Below, in pieces: positions 1 through 7,541 of a stretch of 11,188 nucleotides of DNA. A model generated the notes under the pieces. That model saw only the letters and a list, made by a program, of their open reading frames with translations, ran no database searches and was not told where the DNA came from. The translations under genes were made by a program, and so were the position numbers. The stretch comes from RGIG1995 sp045126815 (GTDB lineage Bacteria > Bacillota > Clostridia > Oscillospirales > CAG-272). Numbering within the stretch: position 1 is the first letter of the stretch; each line of letters starts with the position of its first letter. The stretch lies in contig JBGVPD010000076.1 of the NCBI GenBank assembly GCA_045126815.1, positions 1 through 11,188 on the forward strand, written 5' to 3'.

Positions 1-576
1 ATCGTTTACCAGGGTACTTTCAACAAGGACACTGCAACAGACTTCAACGTTCAGCTCACAGATGCAAAATCTAAGGGCGCTGACCTTATCTTCCTTCCCA
101 TTTACTACCAGCCCGCATCCGTTATTCTCGCTCAGGCAGACGCTATGGGTTATGAACCTATCTTCTTCGGCGTTGACGGTATGGACGGTATTCTCACAAT
201 GGAAAACTTCGACATCAAACTTGCTGAAGACGTAATGGTTCTCACTCCCTTTTCTGCTGATGCTGAAGACGATCTTACAAAGAACTTCGTTACTAAGTAC
301 AAAGAAAAGTACGGCGAAACTCCCAACCAGTTCGCAGCAGACGGTTATGACTGCATCTACGCAGTTAAGGCTGCTTACGAAAAGGCAGGCTGCAACGCTG
401 ATATGTCAACAGAAGAACTCTGCGAAGCTCTTATCACAGCTATGCAGTCAATCGAATTTGACGGACTCACAGGTCATGATATGACATGGTCTGCAAAGGG
501 CGAAGTTAACAAGATGCCCACAGCAGTTGTAATCAAAGACGGTGTTTACGTATCTGCTGAAAAGGCTGCAGAATAA
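1..576 (+). CDS. livK: Branched-chain amino acid type ABC transporter substrate-binding protein, C-terminal part (5' truncated)
   Basis: Extracellular binding protein of a LivKHMGF-type importer that captures the ligand and delivers it to the permease. Frame 1 is open from the first base to a tandem TAA TAG stop, giving 191 residues; the start, signal peptide and N-terminal lobe lie outside the window. The visible part reads as the second lobe of a type I periplasmic-binding fold: a stretch ADLIFLPIYYQPASVILAQA, then MGYEPIFFGVDGMDG, then a KEKYGETPNQFAADGYDCIYAVKAAYEKAG block typical of the Leu/Ile/Val-binding family, and a C-terminal AVVIKDG strand. The first ATG at 145 is internal to the conserved fold and is not the true start. 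It is followed 46 bp later by livH. The family also includes amide and urea binders, so the ligand (Leu/Ile/Val or another small amino acid or amide) is inferred from context only. Confidence 0.93.
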   Translation: MVYQGTFNKDTATDFNVQLTDAKSKGADLIFLPIYYQPASVILAQADAMGYEPIFFGVDGMDGILTMENFDIKLAEDVMVLTPFSADAEDDLTKNFVTKYKEKYGETPNQFAADGYDCIYAVKAAYEKAGCNADMSTEELCEALITAMQSIEFDGLTGHDMTWSAKGEVNKMPTAVVIKDGVYVSAEKAAE

Positions 577-622
577 TAGTATAAAAAACTACTGAAAACA
601 AAAAACACGAGGTGCAATTCTA

Positions 623-1501
623 ATGCAATTTCTTTCTCATTTGATCAGCGGAATAAGCCTCGGAAGCGTTTATGCAATTATCGCTTTGGGTTACACTATG
701 GTGTACGGCATAGCGAAAATGCTGAACTTTGCACACGGCGACGTAATCATGGTGGGCGGATATATCTCTCTGCTCGCCATGACGTCTCTTGGGCTTCCGA
801 CATGGGCTGCTATACTTCTCGCTATGATCGTATGTACGGTTTTGGGGGTAATAATTGAGGGATTGGCGTATAAGCCGCTGCGCTCCGCACCTTCGCTTGC
901 CGTGCTTATCACCGCTATCGGCGTATCCTATTTTCTTCAAAACTCGGCATTACTTATCTGGGGAGCAAACTCAAAAACATATACTCCTGTTGTAAAAGGC
1001 GCCGCTAAACTTTTCGGCGGTCAGCTTTCTATTACTTATAACTCAATTCTCACTATTTTTGCTTGTATAATTATTATGGTTTCTCTTACCACGTTCACAA
1101 GCAAGAGCAAAATGGGTAAGGCTATGAGAGCCTGTTCGGAAGATAAAGCAGCAGCGCAGCTTATGGGTATCAATGTAAACAAGACTATTTCTCTTACGTT
1201 TGCAATAGGCTCGGCTCTGGCTGCGATCGCAGGCGTTCTCTTGTGTTCATTCTCACCCACCCTTTCATCCACCACAGGATCAATGCCCGGTATTAAAGCA
1301 TTTACCGCTGCGGTATTCGGCGGTATAGGTTCAATTCCCGGCGCTTTCCTAGGCGGTATTCTTATAGGTATTATTGAGTCACTTGCAAAAGCATATATTT
1401 CAACACAACTCGCCAATACGGTCGTATTTGCAGTGCTCATCATCGTTCTTTTGGTACGTCCTGCCGGATTGCTCGGCAAATATGTACCGGAAAAAGTGTG
1501 A
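623..1501 (+). CDS. livH: Branched-chain amino acid ABC transporter permease LivH
   Basis: Inner-membrane permease, one half of the LivH-LivM heterodimer that forms the translocation path. The 292-residue length matches the family. Residues about 8-45 carry the typical opening SLGSVYAIIALGYTMVYGI and the LNFAHGD motif seen in LivH proteins. About eight hydrophobic segments follow. The cytoplasmic EAA-like loop that contacts the ATPases lies around residues 165-190 (GKAMRACSEDKAAAQLMGIN), and the C-terminal half has the family block AAVFGGIGSIPGAFLGG. The start is supported by GAGGTG at 609-614, 8 bases upstream of ATG. The TGA stop overlaps the ribosome binding site of livM, so translation of the two permeases is probably linked. 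Ligand specificity cannot be read from the permease. Confidence 0.95.
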   Translation: MQFLSHLISGISLGSVYAIIALGYTMVYGIAKMLNFAHGDVIMVGGYISLLAMTSLGLPTWAAILLAMIVCTVLGVIIEGLAYKPLRSAPSLAVLITAIGVSYFLQNSALLIWGANSKTYTPVVKGAAKLFGGQLSITYNSILTIFACIIIMVSLTTFTSKSKMGKAMRACSEDKAAAQLMGINVNKTISLTFAIGSALAAIAGVLLCSFSPTLSSTTGSMPGIKAFTAAVFGGIGSIPGAFLGGILIGIIESLAKAYISTQLANTVVFAVLIIVLLVRPAGLLGKYVPEKV

Positions 1502-1510
1502 GGTGGAACG

Positions 1511-2572
1511 ATGAAAAAACTTAACATTAAAAAATCAACCAAAAAAGATTTCTTGGGATATTTTTGCGTTATCATTGTATTTTTCGCATTAAATACAATG
1601 CTTGAAGGCAAGATGCTTACCCGTTCATTCTCGGGTATGCTTATTCCTATCTGTTGTTTTATAGTTGCGGCTGTTTCACTTAACCTTACGGTAGGTATTT
1701 TGGGTGAACTCAGCCTCGGTCACGCGGGTTTTGTAAGTCTTGGCGCTTTTTCGGGCGTTATAGTTTCCCAAAGTTTGTCAGATGTTATCGTATCACAGCC
1801 TTTGAGACTTGCATTAGCTTTGATAGTAGGCGCTGCTATTGCAGCCCTTGCAGGTTTGGTTGTAGGTATTCCCGTACTCCGACTCAGAGGTGACTATCTC
1901 GCAATCGTTACTCTCGCTTTCGGAGAGATTATTAAAGATATTATAAAATGCCTTTACGTCGGAAAAGACAAAGCAGGCGTTCATTTCCTCTTCAACGCCA
2001 AGGGCACAAAAACTCTTGAGCTTGGAGAAGGCGGAGAATATATCGTAAACGGTGCTTTGGGCGCTACACGTACTCAGGCAATAGCAACGTTTACAGCAGG
2101 ATTTATATTAATAATGATTGCTCTTATCGTTGTTCTTAACCTTACCAGAAGCCGTTCGGGCAGAGCCATTATGGCTTTGAGAGATAACCGTATCGCTGCT
2201 GAATCGGTTGGAATAAACGTTACAAAATATAAACTTATGGCGTTTATTACATCTGCAGCATTAGCAGGTGCGGCAGGAGCTTTGTACGGACTTAACTTCT
2301 CAGGCCTTGACTCGTCTTCGTTTGATATCAATATGTCAATCGAGATATTGTTGATGGTGGTATTCGGCGGTCTCGGAAATATCTGGGGTTCTGTAATTGC
2401 AGCTGCAATAATCAGAATGTTGCCTGAACTTTTGCGCGGATTTGACGACTACCGTATGTTGATTTACGCTATTATCCTTATACTTGTTATGATCGCAACA
2501 AACAATCCTACGATGAAAAATATTCTTAACAAGTTTATACCTAAAAAGAAGGGGGAAGAGATCAATGGATAG
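1511..2572 (+). CDS. livM: Branched-chain amino acid ABC transporter permease LivM
   Basis: Second membrane subunit of the importer, 353 residues. A short Lys-rich cytoplasmic N-terminus (KKLNIKKSTKKD) precedes hydrophobic segments from about residue 15 onward. LivM hallmarks are visible: LNLTVGILGELSLGHAGFVS near residues 58-77, PVLRLRGDYLAIVTLAFGEI near 121-140, and the EAA-type loop SGRAIMALRDNRIAAESVGI in the C-terminal half, followed by VFGGLGNIWGS. The start lies 9 bases after the livH stop, with GAGGTGG at 1500-1506 as ribosome binding site. The 3' end overlaps the livG start by 8 bases (2565-2572), an arrangement typical of translational coupling. Nothing in the frame looks damaged. 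Confidence 0.95.
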   Translation: MKKLNIKKSTKKDFLGYFCVIIVFFALNTMLEGKMLTRSFSGMLIPICCFIVAAVSLNLTVGILGELSLGHAGFVSLGAFSGVIVSQSLSDVIVSQPLRLALALIVGAAIAALAGLVVGIPVLRLRGDYLAIVTLAFGEIIKDIIKCLYVGKDKAGVHFLFNAKGTKTLELGEGGEYIVNGALGATRTQAIATFTAGFILIMIALIVVLNLTRSRSGRAIMALRDNRIAAESVGINVTKYKLMAFITSAALAGAAGALYGLNFSGLDSSSFDINMSIEILLMVVFGGLGNIWGSVIAAAIIRMLPELLRGFDDYRMLIYAIILILVMIATNNPTMKNILNKFIPKKKGEEING

Positions 2573-3416
2573 ATTTGCTCACAAAAGAGGGCGTCTCGTT
2601 CCCGTTCCCAGTGATGCTCTTATCCCCGAAAGAGATATAAACCAGTCTCCCATTCTCGAAGCAAGACACCTTGGAATCGAATTTGGCGGACTTAAGGCTG
2701 TTGACGATTTTAACCTTACGATCGGAAGAACTGAAATTGCCGGACTTATCGGCCCTAACGGTGCCGGTAAAACAACGGTGTTTAACCTTCTTACAAAGGT
2801 TTATCAGCCCACAAAGGGTACTATTCTTATTGACGGAATCGATACTCACGGAATGAATACGGCACAGGTCAGCAAGATAGGTGTTGCAAGAACATTCCAG
2901 AACATAAGACTTTTCTCTAACCTTACAGTTGAAGAAAACGTTAAGCTCGGTATGCATAACCAGATCAAATACGGTATGCTCGGCAGTATTTTGCGTACGC
3001 CTAATTATTGGAAACAAGAGAAGATAGCACACGAAAAGGCTATGGAACTTCTCCATATTTTCGATATGGAATCTCTTGCAAACCAAAAAGCAGGTTCACT
3101 CCCCTACGGTGCACAGAGACGTCTTGAAATCGTAAGAGCTTTGGGAACAAATCCCGGACTCTTGCTCCTCGACGAACCTGCCGCAGGTATGAACCCTTCG
3201 GAAACTGCAGAACTTATGGAAAATATTATTAAGATTCGTGATACTTTTAAAATTGCAATTATGCTTATCGAACACGATATGAATCTTGTTATGGGCATTT
3301 GCGAAGGTATATGCGTTTTGAATTTCGGTAAGGTTATTGCAAAGGGCAGTCCCGAAGATATCCAGTCAAACCCCGTTGTTATTGAGGCTTACCTCGGTAA
3401 AAAGAAGGAGGACTGA
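2565..3416 (+). CDS. livG: Branched-chain amino acid ABC transporter ATP-binding protein LivG
   Basis: One of the two ATPases that power the importer. Walker A is GPNGAGKTT (residues 63-71), the Q-loop FQN is at 111-113, the signature is LPYGAQR (about 179-185, the usual LivG variant of LSGGQ), Walker B LLLLDEP ends near 205, and the H-loop His is H237 in IEHDM. The C-terminus has the LivG ending GSPEDIQSNPVVIEAYLG. At 283 residues it is longer than the roughly 255 of E. coli LivG because about 25 residues (with PVPSDALIPERDIN) precede the first strand. The chosen ATG lies behind AAGGGGGAAGAG and overlaps the livM end; no later Met before the fold would give a standard short form, so the extension is probably real. 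Four bases separate its stop from livF. Confidence 0.94.
   Translation: MDRFAHKRGRLVPVPSDALIPERDINQSPILEARHLGIEFGGLKAVDDFNLTIGRTEIAGLIGPNGAGKTTVFNLLTKVYQPTKGTILIDGIDTHGMNTAQVSKIGVARTFQNIRLFSNLTVEENVKLGMHNQIKYGMLGSILRTPNYWKQEKIAHEKAMELLHIFDMESLANQKAGSLPYGAQRRLEIVRALGTNPGLLLLDEPAAGMNPSETAELMENIIKIRDTFKIAIMLIEHDMNLVMGICEGICVLNFGKVIAKGSPEDIQSNPVVIEAYLGKKKED
3405..3411 (+). promoter_or_regulatory. Ribosome binding site that fixes the livF start
   Basis: AAGGAGG lies inside the last codons of livG and 9 bases before the ATG at 3421. It decides between that start and the in-frame ATG at 3337, which has no comparable site and would add 28 residues absent from the family. Confidence 0.85.
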
Positions 3417-3420
3417 TATT

Positions 3421-4131
3421 ATGTCACAGATACTTAAAGTTGATAACATTAACGTTTATTACGGCGCTATTCACGCTATAAAGGGAGTATCGTTGGAGGT
3501 TAACGAAGGAGAAATCGTTACACTTATCGGCGCTAACGGCGCGGGTAAATCGACTACTCTTAAAGCGATATCAAACCTTCTCCACCCAAAGACGGGAAGT
3601 ATTGAGTTTTTCGGCGAAAAACTTGCTCATATTCCCCCTCATAAGATCGTTGAAAAGGGATTGGCTCACGTTCCCGAAGGCAGAAGGATATTCTTGCAAA
3701 TGACCGTTCAGGAAAATCTCGATATGGGAGCTTATACCCAGAACGGTAAGACATTTGACGAAGATTTGGAAATGGTTTACGAGCAGTTCCCCCGTTTGAA
3801 AGAACGTAGAAAGCAGATTGCAGGAACACTGTCAGGCGGTGAACAGCAGATGCTCGCGATGGGCAGAGCTCTTATGAGCCGTCCGAAACTCCTTATGCTT
3901 GACGAACCTTCAATGGGACTCGCTCCTATTCTTGTTGAACAGATCTTTGATATTATTAAAGATCTTCACAAAAAGGGTACGACGATTCTCCTCGTTGAAC
4001 AGAACGCACAGATGGCACTTTCGGTTGCCGACAGAGCATACGTTATGGAAACGGGCAAGATAACACTTTCAGGTACGGGTAAAGAACTCGCCGCAAGTGA
4101 CTCGGTAAGAAAAGCATACCTCGGCGGTTAA
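3421..4131 (+). CDS. livF: Branched-chain amino acid ABC transporter ATP-binding protein LivF
   Basis: Second ATPase of the importer, 236 residues, the normal LivF length. Walker A is GANGAGKST (37-45), the signature is LSGGEQQ (137-143) and Walker B LLMLDEP (157-163). At the H-loop position the protein has LVEQNAQ with Gln194 instead of His, which is the usual LivF state and not damage. The reading frame stays open upstream to an ATG at 3337, but that would overlap livG by 80 bases. The ATG at 3421 has AAGGAGG at 3405-3411, 9 bases away, and starts exactly where family proteins start (MSQILKVDNINVYYG), so it is preferred. This is the last gene of the operon; an intrinsic terminator begins 11 bases after the stop. 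Confidence 0.95.
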   Translation: MSQILKVDNINVYYGAIHAIKGVSLEVNEGEIVTLIGANGAGKSTTLKAISNLLHPKTGSIEFFGEKLAHIPPHKIVEKGLAHVPEGRRIFLQMTVQENLDMGAYTQNGKTFDEDLEMVYEQFPRLKERRKQIAGTLSGGEQQMLAMGRALMSRPKLLMLDEPSMGLAPILVEQIFDIIKDLHKKGTTILLVEQNAQMALSVADRAYVMETGKITLSGTGKELAASDSVRKAYLGG

Positions 4132-4142
4132 AATAATCAATT

Positions 4143-4174
4143 AAAAAGCAGATGCAAATTGCATCTGCTTTTTT
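4143..4174 (+). terminator. Intrinsic terminator of the liv operon
   Basis: GCAGATGC (4148-4155) and GCATCTGC (4161-4168) form a perfect 8-bp stem with loop AAATT, followed by six T residues (4169-4174). An A-run at 4143-4147 lies opposite the T-run, so the hairpin could also stop transcription coming from the minus strand. Confidence 0.9.
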
Positions 4175-4177
4175 GTT

Positions 4178-4256
4178 GGGACTTCGCCCCATACCCCACC
4201 CAAGAGGCTTTTTGAAAAAAGCCCCTTTGGAATCCGCAAAAACTTTTAATAACGTA
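4178..4256. repeat. Hairpin-containing intergenic element, possible dispersed repeat
   Basis: This non-coding stretch is unlike its surroundings: a C-rich part (GGGACTTCGCCCC, then ATACCCCACCC) runs into a hairpin made of CCAAGAGGC TTTTT and AAAAA GCCCCTTTGG (about 4199-4230), then AATCCGCAAAAACTTTTAA. Read on the minus strand the internal A-C mismatch becomes a G-U pair, so the structure is stronger there. From memory, similar blocks occur many times between genes in gut Ruminococcaceae-type genomes, but only one copy is in this window, so the repeat status is an inference. No ORF or RNA gene was recognised between 4132 and 4323. Confidence 0.4.
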
Positions 4257-4283
4257 TGTTGTCGATCGGGGGGATTTATATAT

Positions 4284-4313
4284 AAAAACGCCCTTTGAAT
4301 TAAAGGACGTTTT
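4284..4313 (-). terminator. Intrinsic terminator of the mrnC-mscL-ROK operon
   Basis: AAAACGCCCTTT (4285-4296) and AAAGGACGTTTT (4302-4313) pair around the loop GAATT. On the plus strand there is one C-A mismatch; on the minus strand the same position is a G-U pair, giving a 12-bp stem followed by a short T-run. It starts 11 bases past the kinase stop, which fits minus-strand termination. Confidence 0.8.
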
Positions 4314-4323
4314 GTTTTATATT

Positions 4324-5268
4324 TTAGAGTGATGCCGCACCGATAATACCTGCATCATTTTTGAGCGTTGCTATACGAAGCTCGGTTTTCTTCGGAGCCG
4401 CATTCGTATACTGCAACCTGTCAACAATCTCTCTAAGCGGTGCCAAAAGGTTTTCTCCCTCATTTGACACTCCGCCGCCAATACCGATTGCATCGGGTTG
4501 GAATATGTTAATTATGTTTATCAAACCGCAAGCAAGATAGTCAGTATATTCAGCGCAAACCGCTCTCGCCGTCATATCTCCCATCGCTGCCGCTTGGTAA
4601 GCTGTTCTGCCGCTGACTTTCTCAATATCGTTGTCAACAAGCTTCCACATAAGTGATTCTTTGTTGGTCATCATATGCTCTTTCGTCATATTAATAAGAC
4701 CTGTCGCCGAGCTGTACATTTCCCAACAACCTTTTCTTCCGCAAGTACAAGGTCTTCCGTTATGCTCTATAACCATGTGCCCGAGTTCACCGCCGGCATA
4801 GTTAAATCCGGAATAAATCTTTCCGTCTATTATTATACCGCCGCCAACGCCCGTTCCCAAAGTTACCATAATAAACTTTTCGACACCTTTGCCCGAACCT
4901 GCAATAGCCTCGCCAATAGCCGCAGCATTTGCATCGTTTTCAACTTTTATTTTCTTTATATGCAAATACTCTTTCAATTTCTTTACAATGGGATAATCAA
5001 CCATCTTTAGCTTAGTTTCGCGTGAAACTATACCGCCCTTGGGATCTATTGCACCGGGAGATGCAATACCGACTTTTTCTATCTGGCACTCAAGTATTCC
5101 CATCTCTTCCATAAGCTTGTTACACAAAAGCGCCATATCTTTTATTATCTCATCGGGATCTCTTCCCGCTTTTGTCGGTACACTTCCCTTTTTCACTATA
5201 TTGTTTTCATTATCAACAATACCTATGGCAATATTCGTACCGCCAAGGTCAATACCTATCCTATACAT
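4324..5268 (-). CDS. ROK-family sugar kinase (glucokinase-like)
   Basis: Predicted cytoplasmic ATP-dependent kinase of a hexose, most likely glucose, feeding glycolysis. The 314-residue protein has the full ROK layout: phosphate-1 motif GIDLGGTN (5-12), ENDANAA with catalytic Asp112, phosphate-2 motif LGTGVGGG (137-144), GGELGHM (159-165) with His164, and the zinc motif CTCGRKGCWE (174-183) with Cys174, Cys176 and Cys181. The last part has IGIGGGVS, the adenosine-binding region. The N-terminus begins directly at the ATP-binding domain, with no DNA-binding extension, so it is a kinase rather than a ROK repressor. A GGAG lies about 10 bases upstream of the ATG. It is the last gene of the minus-strand operon, 36 bp after mscL. 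Glucose versus another sugar (N-acetylglucosamine, N-acetylmannosamine, fructose) cannot be settled by eye. Confidence 0.9.
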   Translation of the reverse strand: MYRIGIDLGGTNIAIGIVDNENNIVKKGSVPTKAGRDPDEIIKDMALLCNKLMEEMGILECQIEKVGIASPGAIDPKGGIVSRETKLKMVDYPIVKKLKEYLHIKKIKVENDANAAAIGEAIAGSGKGVEKFIMVTLGTGVGGGIIIDGKIYSGFNYAGGELGHMVIEHNGRPCTCGRKGCWEMYSSATGLINMTKEHMMTNKESLMWKLVDNDIEKVSGRTAYQAAAMGDMTARAVCAEYTDYLACGLINIINIFQPDAIGIGGGVSNEGENLLAPLREIVDRLQYTNAAPKKTELRIATLKNDAGIIGAASL

Positions 5269-5304
5269 ATAAATCAGTCTCCAACACTAAATACTAATAC
5301 TAAA

Positions 5305-5769
5305 TTAATCCTTTTTAAGCAAATCGCGAATTTCAGCAAGAAGTTCTTCGGTTGTAGGCTTCGGAGGTTCTGATGCTGCCTGTTCCGCCGCTGCAGCTTC
5401 TTCCTGTTTTTTCTTTGCTTCGATTTTTTCTCTGCCCTTCTGAATCAACGTTACAAACATAAAGATAGACAATGCAATAATAAAGAAATCGATCACTGTC
5501 TGAATGAAGTTACCGTAGTTAAGTGTAGCATAACCCAATTCTTTTGCAGCTTCGATAGTCTTGATCGCAGCAGTATCAGCACCCTTTGCGTTAAGAATAA
5601 CAAAAAGTTCGCTGAAATTTGCTCCGCCTGTTGCAAGGCTGATGAGAGGTGTGATAAGGTCGTTTACCAATGACGTAACGATCTTACCGAAAGCGCCGCC
5701 GACTACAACACCGACTGCCATGTCAACTACGTTGCCCTTAAATGCAAACTGTTTAAATTTGTTCCACAT
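5305..5769 (-). CDS. mscL: Large-conductance mechanosensitive channel MscL
   Basis: Membrane pore that opens under high tension and releases solutes during hypo-osmotic shock. The 154-residue protein shows the MscL signature from residue 1: MWNKFKQFAFKGNVVDMAVG, then VVVGGAFGKIVTSLVNDLI, forming the amphipathic N-helix and the pore-lining first membrane helix (about 14-45). A periplasmic loop of about 40 residues follows. The second membrane helix is at about 88-110, ending in LIQKGREK. The C-terminal part has a charged/Ala-rich linker (KKKQEEAAAAEQAASEPPKP) and a terminal helix TEELLAEIRDLL, which in the family bundles in the pentamer. AAGGGAG precedes the ATG. It starts 23 bases after the mrnC stop, so it is cotranscribed with mrnC and the kinase. 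Confidence 0.95.
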   Translation of the reverse strand: MWNKFKQFAFKGNVVDMAVGVVVGGAFGKIVTSLVNDLITPLISLATGGANFSELFVILNAKGADTAAIKTIEAAKELGYATLNYGNFIQTVIDFFIIALSIFMFVTLIQKGREKIEAKKKQEEAAAAEQAASEPPKPTTEELLAEIRDLLKKD

Positions 5770-5792
5770 AATAAAATCTCCCTTTTAGTTGT

Positions 5793-6179
5793 TTATTTTA
5801 AAATTTCGTTAAAGTGGTCTTGGTATGCTTTATCGAACAAAAACTTAAGACGTTCGGTCCTGCCTTTTAAATAGAGAAACGCAAAGAGCGCCTCAAAACC
5901 GGTAGCCCTTCTGTATTCAACGGTAGAAGCCGACTTCGGAGTATTCCCTTTCGTATTTCTTCCCCTCTTGAAAAAGCTCATCTCTTCTTCGTCAAGCAAG
6001 GGTAAAATATTGTTCAAAGCATTACTTTGTTCGGTAGCTTTGACAAACGTTCTTGCCATATTGTTAAGCTTACCTACGTCAGTATATCCGGTTTCAATAA
6101 CCTTTTCGCGTACCATTATTTCTAGTACCGCATCACCTAGGTATGCCAATGTCAAACCGTTTAATTCTTCGGGTGTCAT
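5793..6179 (-). CDS. mrnC: Mini-ribonuclease III (MrnC)
   Basis: RNase III-type double-strand ribonuclease lacking the double-stranded-RNA binding domain. In Bacillus subtilis the family matures 23S rRNA. The 128-residue protein matches the family length and motifs: LAYLGDAVLEIMVRE (11-25) with catalytic Asp16 and nearby Glu20, the middle block RGRNTKGNTPKSASTVEYRR (72-91), and ATGFEALFAFLYLKG (92-106) with Glu96, the second acidic metal-binding region. AGGAG about 6 bases upstream supports this ATG. It is the first gene of the minus-strand operon and its promoter lies in the divergent region shared with the methyltransferase gene. The family often sits next to cysS and a 23S rRNA methyltransferase; here it is followed by mscL instead. 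Confidence 0.93.
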   Translation of the reverse strand: MTPEELNGLTLAYLGDAVLEIMVREKVIETGYTDVGKLNNMARTFVKATEQSNALNNILPLLDEEEMSFFKRGRNTKGNTPKSASTVEYRRATGFEALFAFLYLKGRTERLKFLFDKAYQDHFNEILK

Positions 6180-6208
6180 TTTTTTCTCCTATGTTTTTAT
6201 TCAAGCGT

Positions 6209-6237
6209 ATTATATCATATCTTTTTTATTAAGACAA
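6209..6237 (-). promoter_or_regulatory. Predicted SigA-type promoter for mrnC-mscL-kinase operon
   Basis: On the minus strand, TTGTCT (6232-6237) and TATAAT (6209-6214) are separated by 17 bases. The -10 is perfect and the -35 matches 4 of 6. The predicted transcript start is roughly 20-25 bases before the mrnC start codon. Confidence 0.65.
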
Positions 6238-6265
6238 CAATATTTTTATTTTTTGTACACATTTT

Positions 6266-6294
6266 TTGACATAAACAAAATAAGGTAGTATAAT
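6266..6294 (+). promoter_or_regulatory. Consensus SigA promoter for the FkbM-type methyltransferase gene
   Basis: TTGACA (6266-6271) and TATAAT (6289-6294) both match the consensus perfectly with an ideal 17-base spacer. Transcription would start near 6301, about 25 bases before the ATG at 6326, with AAAGGGG (6314-6320) as ribosome binding site. Confidence 0.85.
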
Positions 6295-6325
6295 ATAAAA
6301 AACTGATAGTCCTAAAGGGGTATTT

Positions 6326-7381
6326 ATGAATATAGAAAAAGATTTATGGAACTACCTGTCAGAAACCGAAAAACCTATCGTTATGTACGGAATGGGTAAC
6401 GGAGCAGACAAGATTTTGGAAAGATTTAACGAGTTGAATATAGAAGTATCAGATTTTTTTGCAAGTGACGGCTTTGTAAGAGGTCATTCCTTTCACGGAA
6501 AAACAGTCCTCTCTTTTAGCGAGATAAAAGAGAAATATGACGATTTTATAATTATTCTTTCGTTTGCATCAAGCCTTGATAATATGCTTGATCGGTTTTA
6601 CGATCTTAACGGTAAATACGAAATGTACGCCCCCGACGTACCCGTAACGGGAGGCGGTACCTTTAATCTTAAATTTTATAACGATAATAAACAACTTTTT
6701 GAAAACGCAAGAACTCTCCTTGCTGACGAACAGTCAGTTAAGGTTTTTGACAATGTTATAAAATATAAGCTAACCGGTAAGATTGACTATTTAAGAGAAA
6801 TAGAAACCACCCCCGACAAAGCGTGGAACAACATATTGTCCCCCGAAAAGTATTCGGTTTGCGTTGATGCCGGTGCATATAACGGTGACACCGCAAAAGA
6901 AATGCTTTCAAAGTGTACAAACATAAGCAAAATATATGCCCTTGAGCCCGACAAACGCAATTTTAAAAAGTTACAATCCCTCTCCGAAGAAAACGAAATA
7001 ATATTGCCCTTTAACGTTGCGGCTTGGAATGAAGATACACTTCTTGAATTTGACGAAACGGGTAACAGAAACTCAAACCCATTTTCGCTTAATTCAAAAA
7101 AAGTTACTTCAATTGAGGCAAAAACCATTGACAGCCTTTGTAATATGTCGGCAGATTATATTAAATACGACGTTGAGGGCGCAGAAAGATTTGCCTTACT
7201 CGGAAGCGAGAAAACCATAAAAAATTGCAGTCCAGACCTGCTTGTATCGGCATATCACAGAAACGAAGACCTTTTCGACCTGCCGTTGTTAATAAATAAG
7301 CTTAACCCCGATTATAAGCTTTATCTGCGTAAATTCAAATACGTTCCCGCCTGGGACTTAAATTTGTATGCAGTTAAATGA
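6326..7381 (+). CDS. FkbM-family SAM-dependent methyltransferase with N-terminal Rossmann-like domain
   Basis: Predicted methyltransferase of 351 residues in two parts. The N-terminal part (about 1-105) begins with IVMYGMGNGADKILERF, a glycine-rich nucleotide-binding-like turn, followed by FFASDGFVRGHSFHGKTVLS and a strand FIIILSFAS; it resembles the Rossmann-like domain fused to many FkbM proteins of glycan clusters. The C-terminal part (about 176-351) has the SAM-binding motif VCVDAGAYNGDT (178-189), the acidic strand IYALEPDKRNFKKL, the family block YIKYDVEGAERFALLG (278-293) and the end strand SPDLLVSAYHRNEDLFDLP. FkbM enzymes O-methylate sugars or polyketides; the substrate here is unknown. 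No sugar genes are nearby, so it looks like an orphan. It is driven by a consensus promoter. No terminator follows; the transposase remnant starts 9 bases later. Confidence 0.85.
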   Translation: MNIEKDLWNYLSETEKPIVMYGMGNGADKILERFNELNIEVSDFFASDGFVRGHSFHGKTVLSFSEIKEKYDDFIIILSFASSLDNMLDRFYDLNGKYEMYAPDVPVTGGGTFNLKFYNDNKQLFENARTLLADEQSVKVFDNVIKYKLTGKIDYLREIETTPDKAWNNILSPEKYSVCVDAGAYNGDTAKEMLSKCTNISKIYALEPDKRNFKKLQSLSEENEIILPFNVAAWNEDTLLEFDETGNRNSNPFSLNSKKVTSIEAKTIDSLCNMSADYIKYDVEGAERFALLGSEKTIKNCSPDLLVSAYHRNEDLFDLPLLINKLNPDYKLYLRKFKYVPAWDLNLYAVK

Positions 7382-7541
7382 GAAAAATATATGGAAAACA
7401 ATTATCCCGAAAGATAACCGACAAGAATCAAGAAATACGATTACAGCTCCATCGGTGCATATTTTATAACGATATGTACTCAGGATAGAAAACAAATTCT
7501 GTCCGAAATTATAAAAACAGATAATATAACAAACAATAACA

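Noticed and set aside
1036..1611. Minus-strand ORF of 191 codons across the livH/livM junction
   Set aside because: It is a shadow of two clear permease genes; the translation shows no recognisable domain and there is no ribosome binding site.
2562..3086. Minus-strand ORF of 174 codons opposite livG
   Set aside because: It lies entirely within the well-supported livG gene and its translation resembles no known protein.
3337..3420. Longer livF start at ATG 3337
   Set aside because: It would overlap livG by 80 bases, lacks a good ribosome binding site and adds residues not found in LivF. The ATG at 3421 has AAGGAGG at the right distance.
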